Source: Isoetes taiwanensis (taxonomy: Eukaryota; Streptophyta; Lycopodiopsida; Isoetales; Isoetaceae). Taken from it: a stretch of 64,000 bases of DNA. A model generated the notes under the pieces. That model was not told where the DNA came from and did not search any database. It was given only the letters and a program-made list of their open reading frames with translations. Location: contig JAJEKV010000075.1 in NCBI GenBank assembly GCA_021234155.1, positions 3,157,280 through 3,221,279 of the forward strand. The letters run 5' to 3'. Of this stretch, positions 24,000 through 33,957 are shown one piece after another (within the stretch, counting starts at the first letter, position 1; every line of letters starts with the position of its first letter). A program made the position numbers and the translations under genes.

Positions 24000-26860
24000 C
24001 TCCGGGAACCATGCCACTATGATTTGCCATTTGCATTATTATTTTCTTATCTAGTTTTGATGATAGTTTTTCCGTGTATTCATTTATCCCAAATATTAAT
24101 TTTATACTACCATTGCTTCAATGCATGTCCCAAAGCGCCTCGGGCGAGAAGTTGATGTCGCCACTTAAAACTCGGATGAGTGTTATCCTAACATATATAA
24201 TGCGCCTTTCTTCTTTTTGTTTTTGTTTGAGGGTGTAATATTTTTTTTTGAGCAGCTCGGTATTGACACTGTCTATGGAACCTAGAGAGTAAAAAATGAC
24301 CATGACGTCGGCACTTTGTGTTGGAGACGTCGCGAGAATTCAATGGCATATAGATGCTTCATCAAACCTTACCTTTGCCATAGCCATGGAAGCGGATCTT
24401 GCATTGGAAAAACTTTGAAAATGTCTAGAGTTCCAAAAGGTGATGGATTATGCATCGAATGAAGAATTTGGGAATTTAGATCTGCACAAAGCATTTACAC
24501 GCTTTGTTTGCACCGATTCAAGCCGGAGCTCCTCTACAACAGTGGCATTGGAATCCGGTATGGTCTATTATTTTGAATTGGGTCCTTGGTTTGAGTTGTT
24601 TGATCCAAATTTCTTTTCGGACCAAATTTCTTTTGGAATTGGAGCCGCTTTCTCTAAATCGTTCTCTGTTCTTGCACTGTGATGATTTTGATCCGGGTCT
24701 TGAATTTGAGTCGCTTTGATTCAAAATTATGCTTTTTCGCTTTTATTTAAATTACGCCCGTCGAATCTTTGCATTCTCCGAGCAATATTCGTGGAAGTAT
24801 TACTCCAATTTTAGTTCTGTCAAAACTACCAAATCCGCTTACATTGGATCCAATAACGGAACTAAGAGAACATGAAATAATCGACTAAAACACACAAAGA
24901 AACCGCAGTTCAATCTTAATATTCCACCGACTCAATCGGTTTCAAGCACCCCCAACATGCATTTTCTAAAGGCGAGCTTGAAAGAAATTAAAAGAGGGCA
25001 ACAAAGACCGAATGGAAGGGAAGAAGGGTGGACTACACTATATCGCCATAGCCAAAGTCCGGGCAAAGCGGGGTTATGGTACCCTTGAAAAGCAAAGGGA
25101 GACAAAGGCGCAAGATGACGGGCGCCGCATGGCTCCATAGCTAGCTAAGGCCAAGCTAAGCTAAGAAGAAACGGCGGCTACTCGTTGCGAGCTACTGCTC
25201 GAACTACGACAACACCAACCAACAAAGCCTTTTTTCAAAGCATTTTTATTACGCCACACACCGCGCACACCAGAAGACCGCAAGACGTTACTCACGCGAA
25301 GCGATTCATGCAAGAGCTCCAAATCGGCGTGCTTTGTCCATTCAATCCTAAAAGCACGATAGCATAAAAGGTTGCTCCGGTGGTGAATCATTCGCTATTT
25401 ATTTCGCATCAAAGCTTAATGCATATGGCGGTTGTTTTTTTGATTGCAATTGAATGAGCTTGGCTCACGAGAAGGCCCCATTCTCCCACGCACGCCATAG
25501 CTACGAGTGGCGAAAAAGCTAACAAATGGCTCATCCAAAGACTAGGCGTGTTTTGCTTTTGCTAATTTGTTATCTCCTAGGTAAATTTCTATTTCACCTT
25601 ACGAAAGAGATTATTAAATGACCTCACCCCTTGTTAGGACACATTAGATATAACCAAAGAAACCATATGGCCATAAATGTAGGTTATCCACTCGAAGTTG
25701 AGTCTCCGCTTCCCATGGAAAATCAGTCCTCCATCAAGCACCCTTTAAAATTTGCCATGCTAATATTCTCTTTATAGTTCCACCCTTATTGGATTTCCCA
25801 AGGACATTCTTTAGGATTTGCTCCTTTTAGCTATGGCTACTAGGAAGAATGTGGGGAGGCTGGGTTTGGGATAAGTGATTATTTGGAATTTGCTCCCTAT
25901 AGCTATGGCTACTCACCTAGTAGAAGAATGTGGGGGGGTGGGTTTGGGATAAGTGGCTCCATTCCAAAATATGAACTCCATAGTGGGAGATCATTCACAA
26001 GTGTCCCATCTTAGATCTCTGCCATCAAACACTACATTTCTTATCAAATGGTGTGGTCTTAGTTGTTGGTCCTTTTGATAGGGGTAATGTTCCCGTGTAG
26101 GGCATCATTGGGGTAAGTGCTTGGCCAGGTCGTTAAGAAATGTCCTCCGAGGAAGCATTCACCATATGTAATGAAGAGGGGGAAGGATATTTGCTAAATT
26201 TGAGTGATTGTGATGGAGGTCACATGGCGATTTTCTAACAATCTTAGAAGGGAAAAAGAATTACAGCATTTATCTAGGTATGAAATTGGGTGAAATATCC
26301 TCCCGCTCTTCTGAGAATTTTTTAATTTAGGGGCATTGGTGCCCTTCATGAGCAAGTTCTTCAAGGTATACATGATAAATTGGTTCGAAGATGGTACACC
26401 CAGCATGCTAATCATTGAGTTGAGACACCCAGCATGCTAAACGTGGAACAAAGGAAAGCTCTTCCAGCTTGGGAGGTGCGCCCTCAAATTTTTTTGGCAA
26501 CAATTCTAAGATAGGCCTAGCCAGTGAGCTACAAACTCTGTACAAACTCTATACAGAAAAAGGTAAATTTCTTACAGAATTTAAGCTAGCAGGGAGCATT
26601 AAGCAAAAAAACGAACTTCAAGCCAGAAAATGTGGAGAATTATATAGTTTTTTTTTATCAAAAAAACCTCCTTGAGAATTTTTTTCTATATCGGAAATTC
26701 TTGATTTCAACAGGTAGGCTTCAAGGGTTTCCCGAAATTTGTCACACTGGACCTAGCCTAAGGGCTTTAGTGTCCTTCCAAACATCCCATAAAATTGAAA
26801 TAATATTAAGAATTATCTATCATATGATCTGAATAAGGTTACGAGTGTATACAAAATGTT
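24000..26860. other. Interior of the TIR element without recognisable genes
   Basis: No DDE transposase motif is readable. Short open frames at 24440-24719 and 25161-25391 overlap on both strands and have no known motifs. A GC-richer patch at 24940-25400 might be a captured gene piece. Around 25850-25950 a short duplication (TAGCTATGGCTACT with GAATGTGGGG) is seen. Confidence 0.3.
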
Positions 26861-26867
26861 GGGAAAG

Positions 26868-26908
26868 AGAAACGTTCGCGGCGGCCTTGGCCGCCGCGAT
26901 AAGTTTCT
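26868..26908. repeat. GC-rich hairpin, copy 2
   Basis: Same 10-bp stem and TT loop as at 22094 (26877-26886 with 26889-26898). The outer arm here is AGAAAC paired with GTTTCT, so both sides changed together relative to copy 1. The flanking word TTCTTGTAG is on the same side, so the two copies are direct repeats about 4.8 kb apart. Confidence 0.9.
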
Positions 26909-27419
26909 TGTAGTAGTAAGACTAAAAGGTGCTGTTTTAAGAACATAGATTTTTTTGTTTCTTTCCTATTATTTTTGCTTTACTGCCCACAAGCCTGGTA
27001 TTTTAGCAGTAAACTATGATTACTCTTCAAAAACCATCATTTAAGTGCTGAGATCCGAGCATGGGCGCTGTACCTTGCTTGCAAAGAACTTCACAAAACA
27101 TGTATCTTACAGGCCAGATCGTCCTTGTAGCATTGCAATCCTTTGCTTCAGATGCATAGATTATGCACCGATTATGCCCAGATTACGGCAAAGTTGCTGG
27201 AATATGCACAGATTATCTTGTAGAACGGCAAAGTTGTAGCACAACAGCAAATAAAAGGCGTTGATCTGTGAGCCAGGCGCTGTTCTGTGAGCCAGGCCGC
27301 TGTTACGTGAGCCAGGAACCCTAATGGCAGCCGCCATAGCATGCTGCCGCCATAACCTGCTGAGCCGAAACCCTGGGCCATCACGGCGGGAAACTGAGCC
27401 GTGCGATGAGAAAAACAGA

Positions 27420-27660
27420 ACTTGCATGCAGGTATTCGGCTTGGAGTTTTCGCCTGCAGCAGTATTCGACTTCCAGTTTCGCCAGAGAGTATTCGGCTTA
27501 GGAATTTAGGCAGGGACGTATTCGGCTCACAGTTTGGGCAGGCTGAATAGGCAGGTCGAATACCCCCTATGCCGGTTTCTTCCGCCGGCAAACTAAACCG
27601 AAGATGCAGGCCGAATACCACGCTAGGGTATTCGGCTCAAAGTTCACTGGAATCGAGGCC
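27420..27660 (-). repeat. Right-end subterminal repeat cluster of the TIR element
   Basis: Words GTATTCGGCTT, GTATTCGACTT and GTATTCGGCTC occur about six times, plus two AGGTCGAATACC/AGGCCGAATACC words in the opposite sense. They mirror the left-end cluster and end just inside the terminal repeat at 27635-27700. Confidence 0.75.
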
Positions 27661-27952
27661 CAAATCCGGTGCCTATATTTCCTTCGGTGGAAAAAAGGCC
27701 TAAGAGCTTTATTGAGGATAAGCAAAGGCGAGCGTAAATACTGGCAAGAACATTACACTTGTTGTTTGATTAATATAGTAAATCGAGGATGGATCATCAT
27801 CAGGAGCGGTGACTATCAAAGAAATGCCCAACCTTGTTGGGCACTGATTTCTACTTTTAAATAGGGTTGTAAGAGTTAGCGTTGCAATATCATGGTTAAC
27901 AGTTTCGGGAGATCTGTGTAATGATGATTCAGAGGGCAAGACAGTTAAGATT

Positions 27953-30172
27953 ATGGAGCAGTGTGACATTCCCATATCCAGAGACAATGCCTCCTACCTT
28001 TTACAGCAGTGCATACAAAACAAGGATCTGGAATGTGCTAGGAAAATACATTCTTTTATGGCTCAATCTGGGCTCAATTCAGTTGAAATTCTGAATAACT
28101 ACCTCATTCGTTTATTCACCATTTGTGGATGTTTGCTTGAAGCAACACAATCATTTGAGAGGACCCTAGAGCCGAGTATTCATGGATGGGGTGGAATGAC
28201 CTCAGCCCATGCCAACCTTGGGAATGAGAGAACTGCCATCCAATTGTACAGTAGAATGAAGCTGCTAGATATGAAGTGTAACAAAAATGCTTACCTTTCC
28301 ATATTGAAAGCATGCATTCTAGCCTCTGCGATCACTTATGGCAGGGACGTCCACAGCCAAATCATTAACAGCGAAGTGGAGTCTGACATTGTCATTGGAA
28401 CTAACATTGTGAACATGTATGCTAAATGTGGTAGTTTAGAGGAGTCAGGCAAATCTTTTAAGAAATTGCCAATTCCAAACATAGTTTCATATGGCGCAAT
28501 GATCTTTGGTTACGCCCAACATGATGAAGGCCATCTTGCCGTAAAATGCTTTGAGGAAATGCAAGAAAAAGGGTTGAAGCCAAACAGAGCCACATTTTTG
28601 GGTGCTTTGAAAGCATGCTGTGGTTTGAGGTCATTGGAGCAAGGCAGGGTCATCCATGATCAGATCCTTGACCATCTTCTTGAACCTGATATTCCAGTGG
28701 TTAATGCTCTTATTGACATGTATGGAAAGTGTGGTAGTCTTGAGGAGTCTTGCACAGCCTTTAATGCATTGCCATGTCCCAACATGGTGTCTTGGGGTGC
28801 CATGATTACCACATACATCCAGCATAATCAACATGATCTTGCACTAAAATGTTTTGAAAAGTTGCAAGAGCAAGGGATGAAGCCAGATAAAGTCATACTC
28901 TCAAGCGTTTTGAAAGCCTGTGCTGGTGTTGGAGCAATACAGCATGGCAGGCTTTTTCATGACCACATTATAAAACATAAATTCGATTCCGAACTTGTTG
29001 TGGGGAGTGTCCTTGTGGATATGTATGCGAAATGTGGAAGACTGAGGGAATCTTGCAAAGCTTTTGGAAAATTATCACATCAAAATGTTGTTTCTTGGGG
29101 TGCAATGATTGCTGGGTATGTGGAACATGATGAAGGTCTTTCTACACTTGACTGTTATGAGAATATGCAAGAGAAAGGCATAGAGCCAGACAGGGTTACA
29201 TTTTTGAGCCTCCTAAAAGCATGTGGATGTATAAGAGACAAAGCATGGGGTAGGCTTGTCCATGATAAGATTTTAGAATATGGAGTTCAATTAGATGGTA
29301 ACATAGGGAACACCCTCATTGACATGTATGCAAAATTGGGTTGCTTGGAGGAGGCAACCAATGTGTTTAATAAGTTGTTGAGTCGGGATGAAGTGTCTTG
29401 GGATGCAATGATTGCTGGGTATGCACAAGAAGGCAACTGTTTTCTTGCTCTAGATTGCTTTGAAAAGATGCAAGAGGAGGGTTTAAAGCCAGATAAAGTC
29501 ACATTCCTGAGTGTCTTGAGGGCATGTGGCACAATGGGAACCACTATGCAGGGCAGGCTAATTGATGGCCAAATTTCTGTTTGTGGACATGAGAAAGATA
29601 TTGAGGTGGGAAATACCCTCATTGATATGTATGCAAAATGCGGTAGTTTGGAGGAGGCACGCAAAGTTTTTGACAAATTGCCACTTCGGAGTGTAATTTC
29701 TTGGAGTGCAATGATTTCAGGATATGCACAACATGGAGAGGGTCTTTCTGCAGTAGATTGCTTTGAAAACATGCAGGTAGAAGGCTTAAGGCCTGACAGA
29801 ATCACACTTCTCTCTCTTATTTTTGCATGTAGTCATTCGGGTCTCATGGAAAGTGGTTATTGGTATTTTGGATATATGATTCAATGCCATGGTAGTGTAC
29901 TGGATATGGATCATTATACATGCTTGGTCGATCTCTTGGGGCGTGCAGGATTCCTAAGAGAAGCAGAGGATCTTTTACAAACCTCCGGATCGTTTAATAT
30001 TTCAGGATGGATGTCACTTCTCAATGGATGCCGAATGCACAGGAACATGGAGCTAGCGAGGCGGTGCTTCAATGAAGTGGTCCGTCTAGAATTCTACACT
30101 CCCCTCCAAAATTTAGAAATGCTTAACCTCAGAGGTAGCACAAAAGGCAGCATGCAAATGTGGAGCAAATAA
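27953..30172 (+). CDS. PLS-class pentatricopeptide repeat protein, 739 residues
   Basis: Sequence-specific RNA-binding protein, very probably for an organelle. The frame is unbroken from ATG at 27953 to TAA at 30170-30172. It contains PPR motifs in P-L-S triplets of about 100 residues, each with the pattern LIDMYAKCGSLEEA.KVFDKLP, then VSWGAMI.GYAQH, then CFE.MQE.GLKPD.VTFLS.LKAC. At least five triplets run from about residue 75 to 640, followed by a HYTCLVDLLGRAG block and an E-type start with GWMSLLNGCRMHRNMELA. The E domain then breaks off, and there is no E+ or DYW deaminase domain, so alone it should not edit RNA. The end (residues 715-739) looks like read-through into unrelated sequence, suggesting 3' truncation. 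No clear transit peptide is seen at the N-terminus. It lies between the TIR element and the LTR element. Confidence 0.9.
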   Translation: MEQCDIPISRDNASYLLQQCIQNKDLECARKIHSFMAQSGLNSVEILNNYLIRLFTICGCLLEATQSFERTLEPSIHGWGGMTSAHANLGNERTAIQLYSRMKLLDMKCNKNAYLSILKACILASAITYGRDVHSQIINSEVESDIVIGTNIVNMYAKCGSLEESGKSFKKLPIPNIVSYGAMIFGYAQHDEGHLAVKCFEEMQEKGLKPNRATFLGALKACCGLRSLEQGRVIHDQILDHLLEPDIPVVNALIDMYGKCGSLEESCTAFNALPCPNMVSWGAMITTYIQHNQHDLALKCFEKLQEQGMKPDKVILSSVLKACAGVGAIQHGRLFHDHIIKHKFDSELVVGSVLVDMYAKCGRLRESCKAFGKLSHQNVVSWGAMIAGYVEHDEGLSTLDCYENMQEKGIEPDRVTFLSLLKACGCIRDKAWGRLVHDKILEYGVQLDGNIGNTLIDMYAKLGCLEEATNVFNKLLSRDEVSWDAMIAGYAQEGNCFLALDCFEKMQEEGLKPDKVTFLSVLRACGTMGTTMQGRLIDGQISVCGHEKDIEVGNTLIDMYAKCGSLEEARKVFDKLPLRSVISWSAMISGYAQHGEGLSAVDCFENMQVEGLRPDRITLLSLIFACSHSGLMESGYWYFGYMIQCHGSVLDMDHYTCLVDLLGRAGFLREAEDLLQTSGSFNISGWMSLLNGCRMHRNMELARRCFNEVVRLEFYTPLQNLEMLNLRGSTKGSMQMWSK

Positions 30173-30620
30173 TGGAAATGCTTAGTCTTCTTTCCATTTG
30201 CACAGTTCATGTAGTCAGGCATAGAACGGAAAACATTAGACACGAAGTGAGTTTTCTCTAGATTCAACATGACCTGTGTTTCATGCTGTCATCTTGAGAT
30301 TTCCAGGGAGCAGGACAGCACATAATAGTCGTCATACTCATGACAATCGTGGGCATGGCATGGCAAAATAGAATAGGGCTTCAAATTGGGATGTCAATAT
30401 GTGATGTGCCAAATATTTTGACAAGATTGCGACTCTTTGACGAAAGACAATCATCTTTTGTCCTTGGAATTTGCCCATAAAAATACGAGTACCACTTCTT
30501 TCATATCAAGCCAATTACAGTACCCCTTAGCAATAAAGAAAAATTTCAGTACATAAGGACTATAGGTTTAGGTATCAGTATGACACTGAAAAGGCTGCAT
30601 CAAGTGAGATATATTTGTAA

Positions 30621-30888
30621 TGTTGGAAATATTTTGTCAGCTGGAATCTCGGAGTTCCAACAAACCCCTGGAGCAGCTTCCAAACTTAGACATGACCGTT
30701 GAAGATGCCTCCGATATATTACACACAGGGAGATCCCTCATTTACTCGCTTCTTGATCAGTTCTTCATAGGTTGCGGCCTAATGTGATCTCTGGATTACC
30801 TAGTATGGGTGTGGTCCCGAGCCCTATTCGGGACATGACGATGATGATCTTTGTGATGCATTTCATCACAGATCTTACATTTCCAACA
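30621..30888 (+). repeat. 5' LTR
   Basis: 268 bp, starts TGTTGGAAATATTTTGTCAG and ends TTACATTTCCAACA. Nearly identical to the copies at 33234 and 33685, which implies recent insertion. A GATGATGATCTTTGTGATG stretch and a CGAGCCCTATTCGGGA inverted pair lie inside. Confidence 0.95.
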
Positions 30889-30902
30889 GGTTATGGGCCC
30901 AC
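30887..30902 (+). other. Primer-binding site for half initiator tRNA-Met
   Basis: GGTTATGGGCCCAC starts directly after the LTR end (30887-30902 region). It is complementary to the anticodon arm, not the 3' end, of plant initiator tRNA-Met (GTGGGCCCATAACC from memory). Half-tRNA-iMet priming is known for Drosophila copia and related Copia elements, and supports the superfamily call for an element without enzymes. Confidence 0.85.
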
Positions 30903-32477
30903 ACTCGCAGAAAAAGTCGTTTAAGCCGCTTTTCTTGATTCCAGTTGCTTGCATTTCTCTCAGAATCCTGTGAGCATGAGATGTTTGAGATCGAATCTGT
31001 TTGCTTGAAATGTGGTGAGATGAAAATTTTGGAGACAGCTCTCGAGTCAGCCATTTCTAGAAGATGTTGTGATTACTCCCCTTTGTTCACATTGTTTGTA
31101 TTCTCAGTCCTCTTCTTGTTTCTGCGACCTTGTGTATGAGCTTTGGTCACAGAGTGAAAAGATTAGAGAAGAAGGGTATTTTTAATCGAATGCAAGAATA
31201 ATAGCAGATTTTGTTGCACATCATAGACAGGCTCTTCAAAGCAGATGAGAATGATGGTGGATGCCATTGCAAATTTGCTGAAGGTAGGATTGCCTTGTTG
31301 TAGTTGAGATTCGCCATAGGCATGATTGTTGGTCATTATTGGCTTCCATGGACTGTAAATCATTCTGAGGCAGGAGTTCCGACTTGCACAACCAGAGTAT
31401 CGTTTATTGTCAAAATAGAGGATAGGACTAGCCATTTGTGGAGGAGGCAATTTTGGCCTCTAAGATATTGTGAAGGGAAATCGTCAAAGAAGTGTTGCAC
31501 AAGCTGGCAGATTCCTAATCTTTTCTTCAAACCTGGCAATATCTCATTTGATCTTGAAGATACTGCATTGAGAGAAGGTATGTATGATGCAGATGGAACA
31601 TATATATATTAATGTGACGGAAAGTATGGAGCACGACTAGTTTTTCTTTCTCACAGGATGCAGCTACAATATAGTTGCCAAGAGTCTACTTTGAGATCAA
31701 GGGTGAAAGACCGAGAGGATACTATGTCCATTTGTTTTCTTTTCTTTATGTGGAAGCATTGACTGGACAGGGGATTAAACTTTTAAGTGAGATAGTTGCG
31801 GAACTTGTTGTTTCTCAAACAAATGATTACAGAGCTGATTGACCGGGGCATCCTCAAGCTAGTATCAGATCGTGCAGACTTGCGATAAGCAAGATAAGTG
31901 TGGGAGAAGGAACATCTTCAAGTGGTGTCCTAATGGTCCTGGTCATTGTGACAGTAGCTGTTATGACAGTAGCATGGGATGCTGTGAGTTCCATCATCAG
32001 TAACCATGTTGCCAATTGTGGTGCATCTCGAGCTGTTCACTGTCCTGCTAGCAAAGTCATTCTTTTCTTTATCATAAGCCTGAAGGAGCAGATGTGATGG
32101 CTCCAAGTTGGAGAGGTTATCATGTTGTCTATGTTTTGTGATGTCAAAAGGAATTGAGGCCTTCAGAGCATTGTACCCAAGTAGCTAGCATATGTAAGTG
32201 GCACATAAGACGCCTGGCAGCTAACAGTGCATGCTTGGAATGCAATTCTGTGGAGAAAGTTCTCCATGCCTATTCAGTTGGGGATCTGCAAGTCCAAAGT
32301 GGCATTTTTCTGAAATGGATTTCAAAGAAAACCCTTGTTATTGGAATGGCTCCAGCTCTTGCAGACGCTGCAAGTGGAATGTATAAGAAGCAAATGCAAA
32401 AGGTGATTGGATTTCTTTTTGAAATATGTAGAAGCAGAATCAATGCTAGAAGACTCTGGTCTCTTGATGGTTCATGG

Positions 32478-32800
32478 TAGTGCCAGCAACGGCCGGGGGT
32501 CAAGCAACGGCCGGGGGTCAAGGCTGGACTCCTTTAATGTTTCATGATAGTGCCAGCAACGGCCTGGGGCCAAGGCTGGACTCCTTTGATGTTTGATGGT
32601 AGTGCCAGCAACGGCCGGGGGCCAAGGCTGGACTCCTTTGATGTTTGATGGTAGTGCCAGCAGCAACGGCCGGGGGCCAAGGCTGGACTCCTTTGATGTT
32701 TGATGGTAGTGCCAGCAGCAACGGCCGGGGGCCAAGGCTGGACTCCTTTGATGTTTGATGGTAGTGCCAGCAACGGCCAGGGGCCAAGGCTGGACTCCGT
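32478..32800 (+). repeat. 52/55-bp minisatellite, six units
   Basis: Units start TAGTGCCAGCAACGGCC and contain GGGGCCAAGGCTGGACTCC and TTTGATGTTTGATGG. Starts are 32478, 32548, 32600, 32652, 32707 and 32762. Two units are 52 bp and two are 55 bp with an extra AGC; the first is 70 bp because of an internal duplication. The array lies inside the LTR element. Minus-strand open frames across it are by-products of the repeat. Confidence 0.95.
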
Positions 32801-32962
32801 GTGCTTGAATCTTCCTGCCAGCATGTGGCTGGAGGATCCTATATTATAGTGATCATGAGTTCCAAGGATGGCAGTGGGGGACTATGCAGACAGTTCCTCA
32901 TGTGTGCCAAGCTTGGACTCTCCTCTTGTTGAAAGCCAGTAGAAGACGTAGAAGACGTCTCT

Positions 32963-33031
32963 TGATGATCCTTGCACAATCGTGATCTTGTTCACCTGAT
33001 GATCCTTGCACAATCGTGATCTTGTTCACCT
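32963..33031 (+). repeat. 34-bp tandem duplication
   Basis: GATGATCCTTGCACAATCGT followed by GATCTTGTTCACCT occurs twice in a row inside the LTR element, just before the larger 451-bp duplication. Confidence 0.85.
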
Positions 33032-33047
33032 ATTGATTTCCATTTTG

Positions 33048-33949
33048 GGCCTTCCTTGAGTTCGATGTTAGCAGGGAGATCAATCTAAGTAGCATTCATT
33101 GCCTTCATTGCATTGCTAGCATCCCTTTGAGTGGGGTGTGGAATATTTTGATGATGGATTTTGGAATTACGAGATTCCATGGCAGTTTTCAAAGGGAACC
33201 TTCATTGCATTTCGGCATCCCTTTGAGTGGGGGTGTTGGAAATATTTTGTCAGCTGGAATCTCGGAGTTCCAACAAACCCCTGGAGCAGCTTCCAAACTT
33301 AGACATGACCGTTGAAGATGCCTCCGATATATTACACACAGGGAGATCCCTCATTTACTCGCTTCTTGATCAGTTCTTCATAGGTTGCGGCCTAATGTGA
33401 TCTCTGGATTACCTAGTATGGGTGTGGTCCCGAGCCCTATTCGGGACATGACGATGATGATCTTTGTGATGCATTTCATCACAGATCTTACATTTCCCGG
33501 CCTTCCTTGAGTTCGATGTTAGCAGGGAGATCAATCTAAGTAGCATTCATTGCCTTCATTGCATTGCTAGCATCCCTTTGAGTGGGGTGTGGAATATTTT
33601 GATGATGGATTTTGGAATTACGAGATTCCATGGCAGTTTTCAAAGGGAACCTTCATTGCATTTCGGCATCCCTTTGAGTGGGGGTGTTGGAAATATTTTG
33701 TCAGCTGGAATCTCGGAGTTCCAACAAACCCCTGGAGCAGCTTCCAAACTTAGACATGACCGTTGAAGATGCCTCCGATATATTACACACAGGGAGATCC
33801 CTCATTTACTCGCTTCTTGATCAGTTCTTCATAGGTTGCGGCCTAATGTGATCTCTGGATTACCTAGTATGGGTGTGGTCCCGAGCCCTATTCGGGACAT
33901 GACGATGATGATCTTTGTGATGCATTTCATCACAGATCTTACATTTCCA
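33048..33949 (+). repeat. Perfect 451-bp tandem duplication containing the LTR start and most of an LTR
   Basis: Unit 1 is 33048-33498 and unit 2 is 33499-33949; I see no differences between them. Each unit carries the last part of the interior, the polypurine tract and LTR bases 1-264. The junction at 33498 removes the last four bases of the middle LTR (33234-33497). Each unit also holds a decayed second LTR start (TGTGGAATATTTTG, 33136) after its own GAGTGGGG tract, a trace of an older event. Confidence 0.95.
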
Positions 33950-33952
33950 ACA
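33685..33952 (+). repeat. 3' LTR
   Basis: 268 bp with full TG...CA ends, followed by the TGTAA target duplication. Pairs with 30621-30888 as the outer LTR pair of the element. Confidence 0.95.
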
Positions 33953-33957
33953 TGTAA

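Larger units (their letters stand above)
23088..27703. mobile_element. PIF/Harbinger-like terminal-inverted-repeat element, about 4.6 kb, with TAA target duplication
   Basis: The element proper is 23091-27700. It begins GGCCCTTTTTCCACGG and ends with the near inverted copy CGGTGGAAAAAAGGCC; both ends are flanked by TAA (23088-23090 and 27701-27703), the PIF/Harbinger target signature. The inverted repeat continues inward: TTATTGGCACC...CCTCGATTCCA (23495-23525) matches the reverse complement of 27635-27680. Inside both ends lie many copies of a subterminal word, AAGTCGAATACCCC on the left and GTATTCGGCTT (its inverted variant) on the right. I find no transposase frame, so it is probably non-autonomous. 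Superfamily assignment rests on TIR and TSD only. Confidence 0.7.
30616..33957 (+). mobile_element. Non-autonomous Copia-like LTR retrotransposon with three LTRs and TGTAA target duplication
   Basis: LTRs of 268 bp begin TGTTGGAAAT and end ATTTCCAACA (10-bp inverted ends, TG...CA). Outer LTRs are 30621-30888 and 33685-33952; flanking TGTAA (30616-30620 and 33953-33957) is a perfect 5-bp target duplication. The primer-binding site follows the 5' LTR at once, and a polypurine tract, GAGTGGGGG (33225-33233), precedes the third-strand LTR start. The interior of about 2.3 kb has no readable gag, integrase or reverse transcriptase, only short frames (30945-31139, 31304-31612, 32154-32480). It therefore depended on enzymes supplied in trans. 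A 451-bp tandem duplication added a middle LTR. Confidence 0.92.

Noticed and set aside
32472-32824. Three overlapping minus-strand frames of 81-96 codons
   Set aside because: They arise from the minisatellite and repeat the same peptide in different phases; no gene features.
33127-33766. Two identical 62-codon frames as duplicate genes
   Set aside because: They cross the polypurine tract and LTR start in the 451-bp tandem repeat; LTR sequence, not genes.
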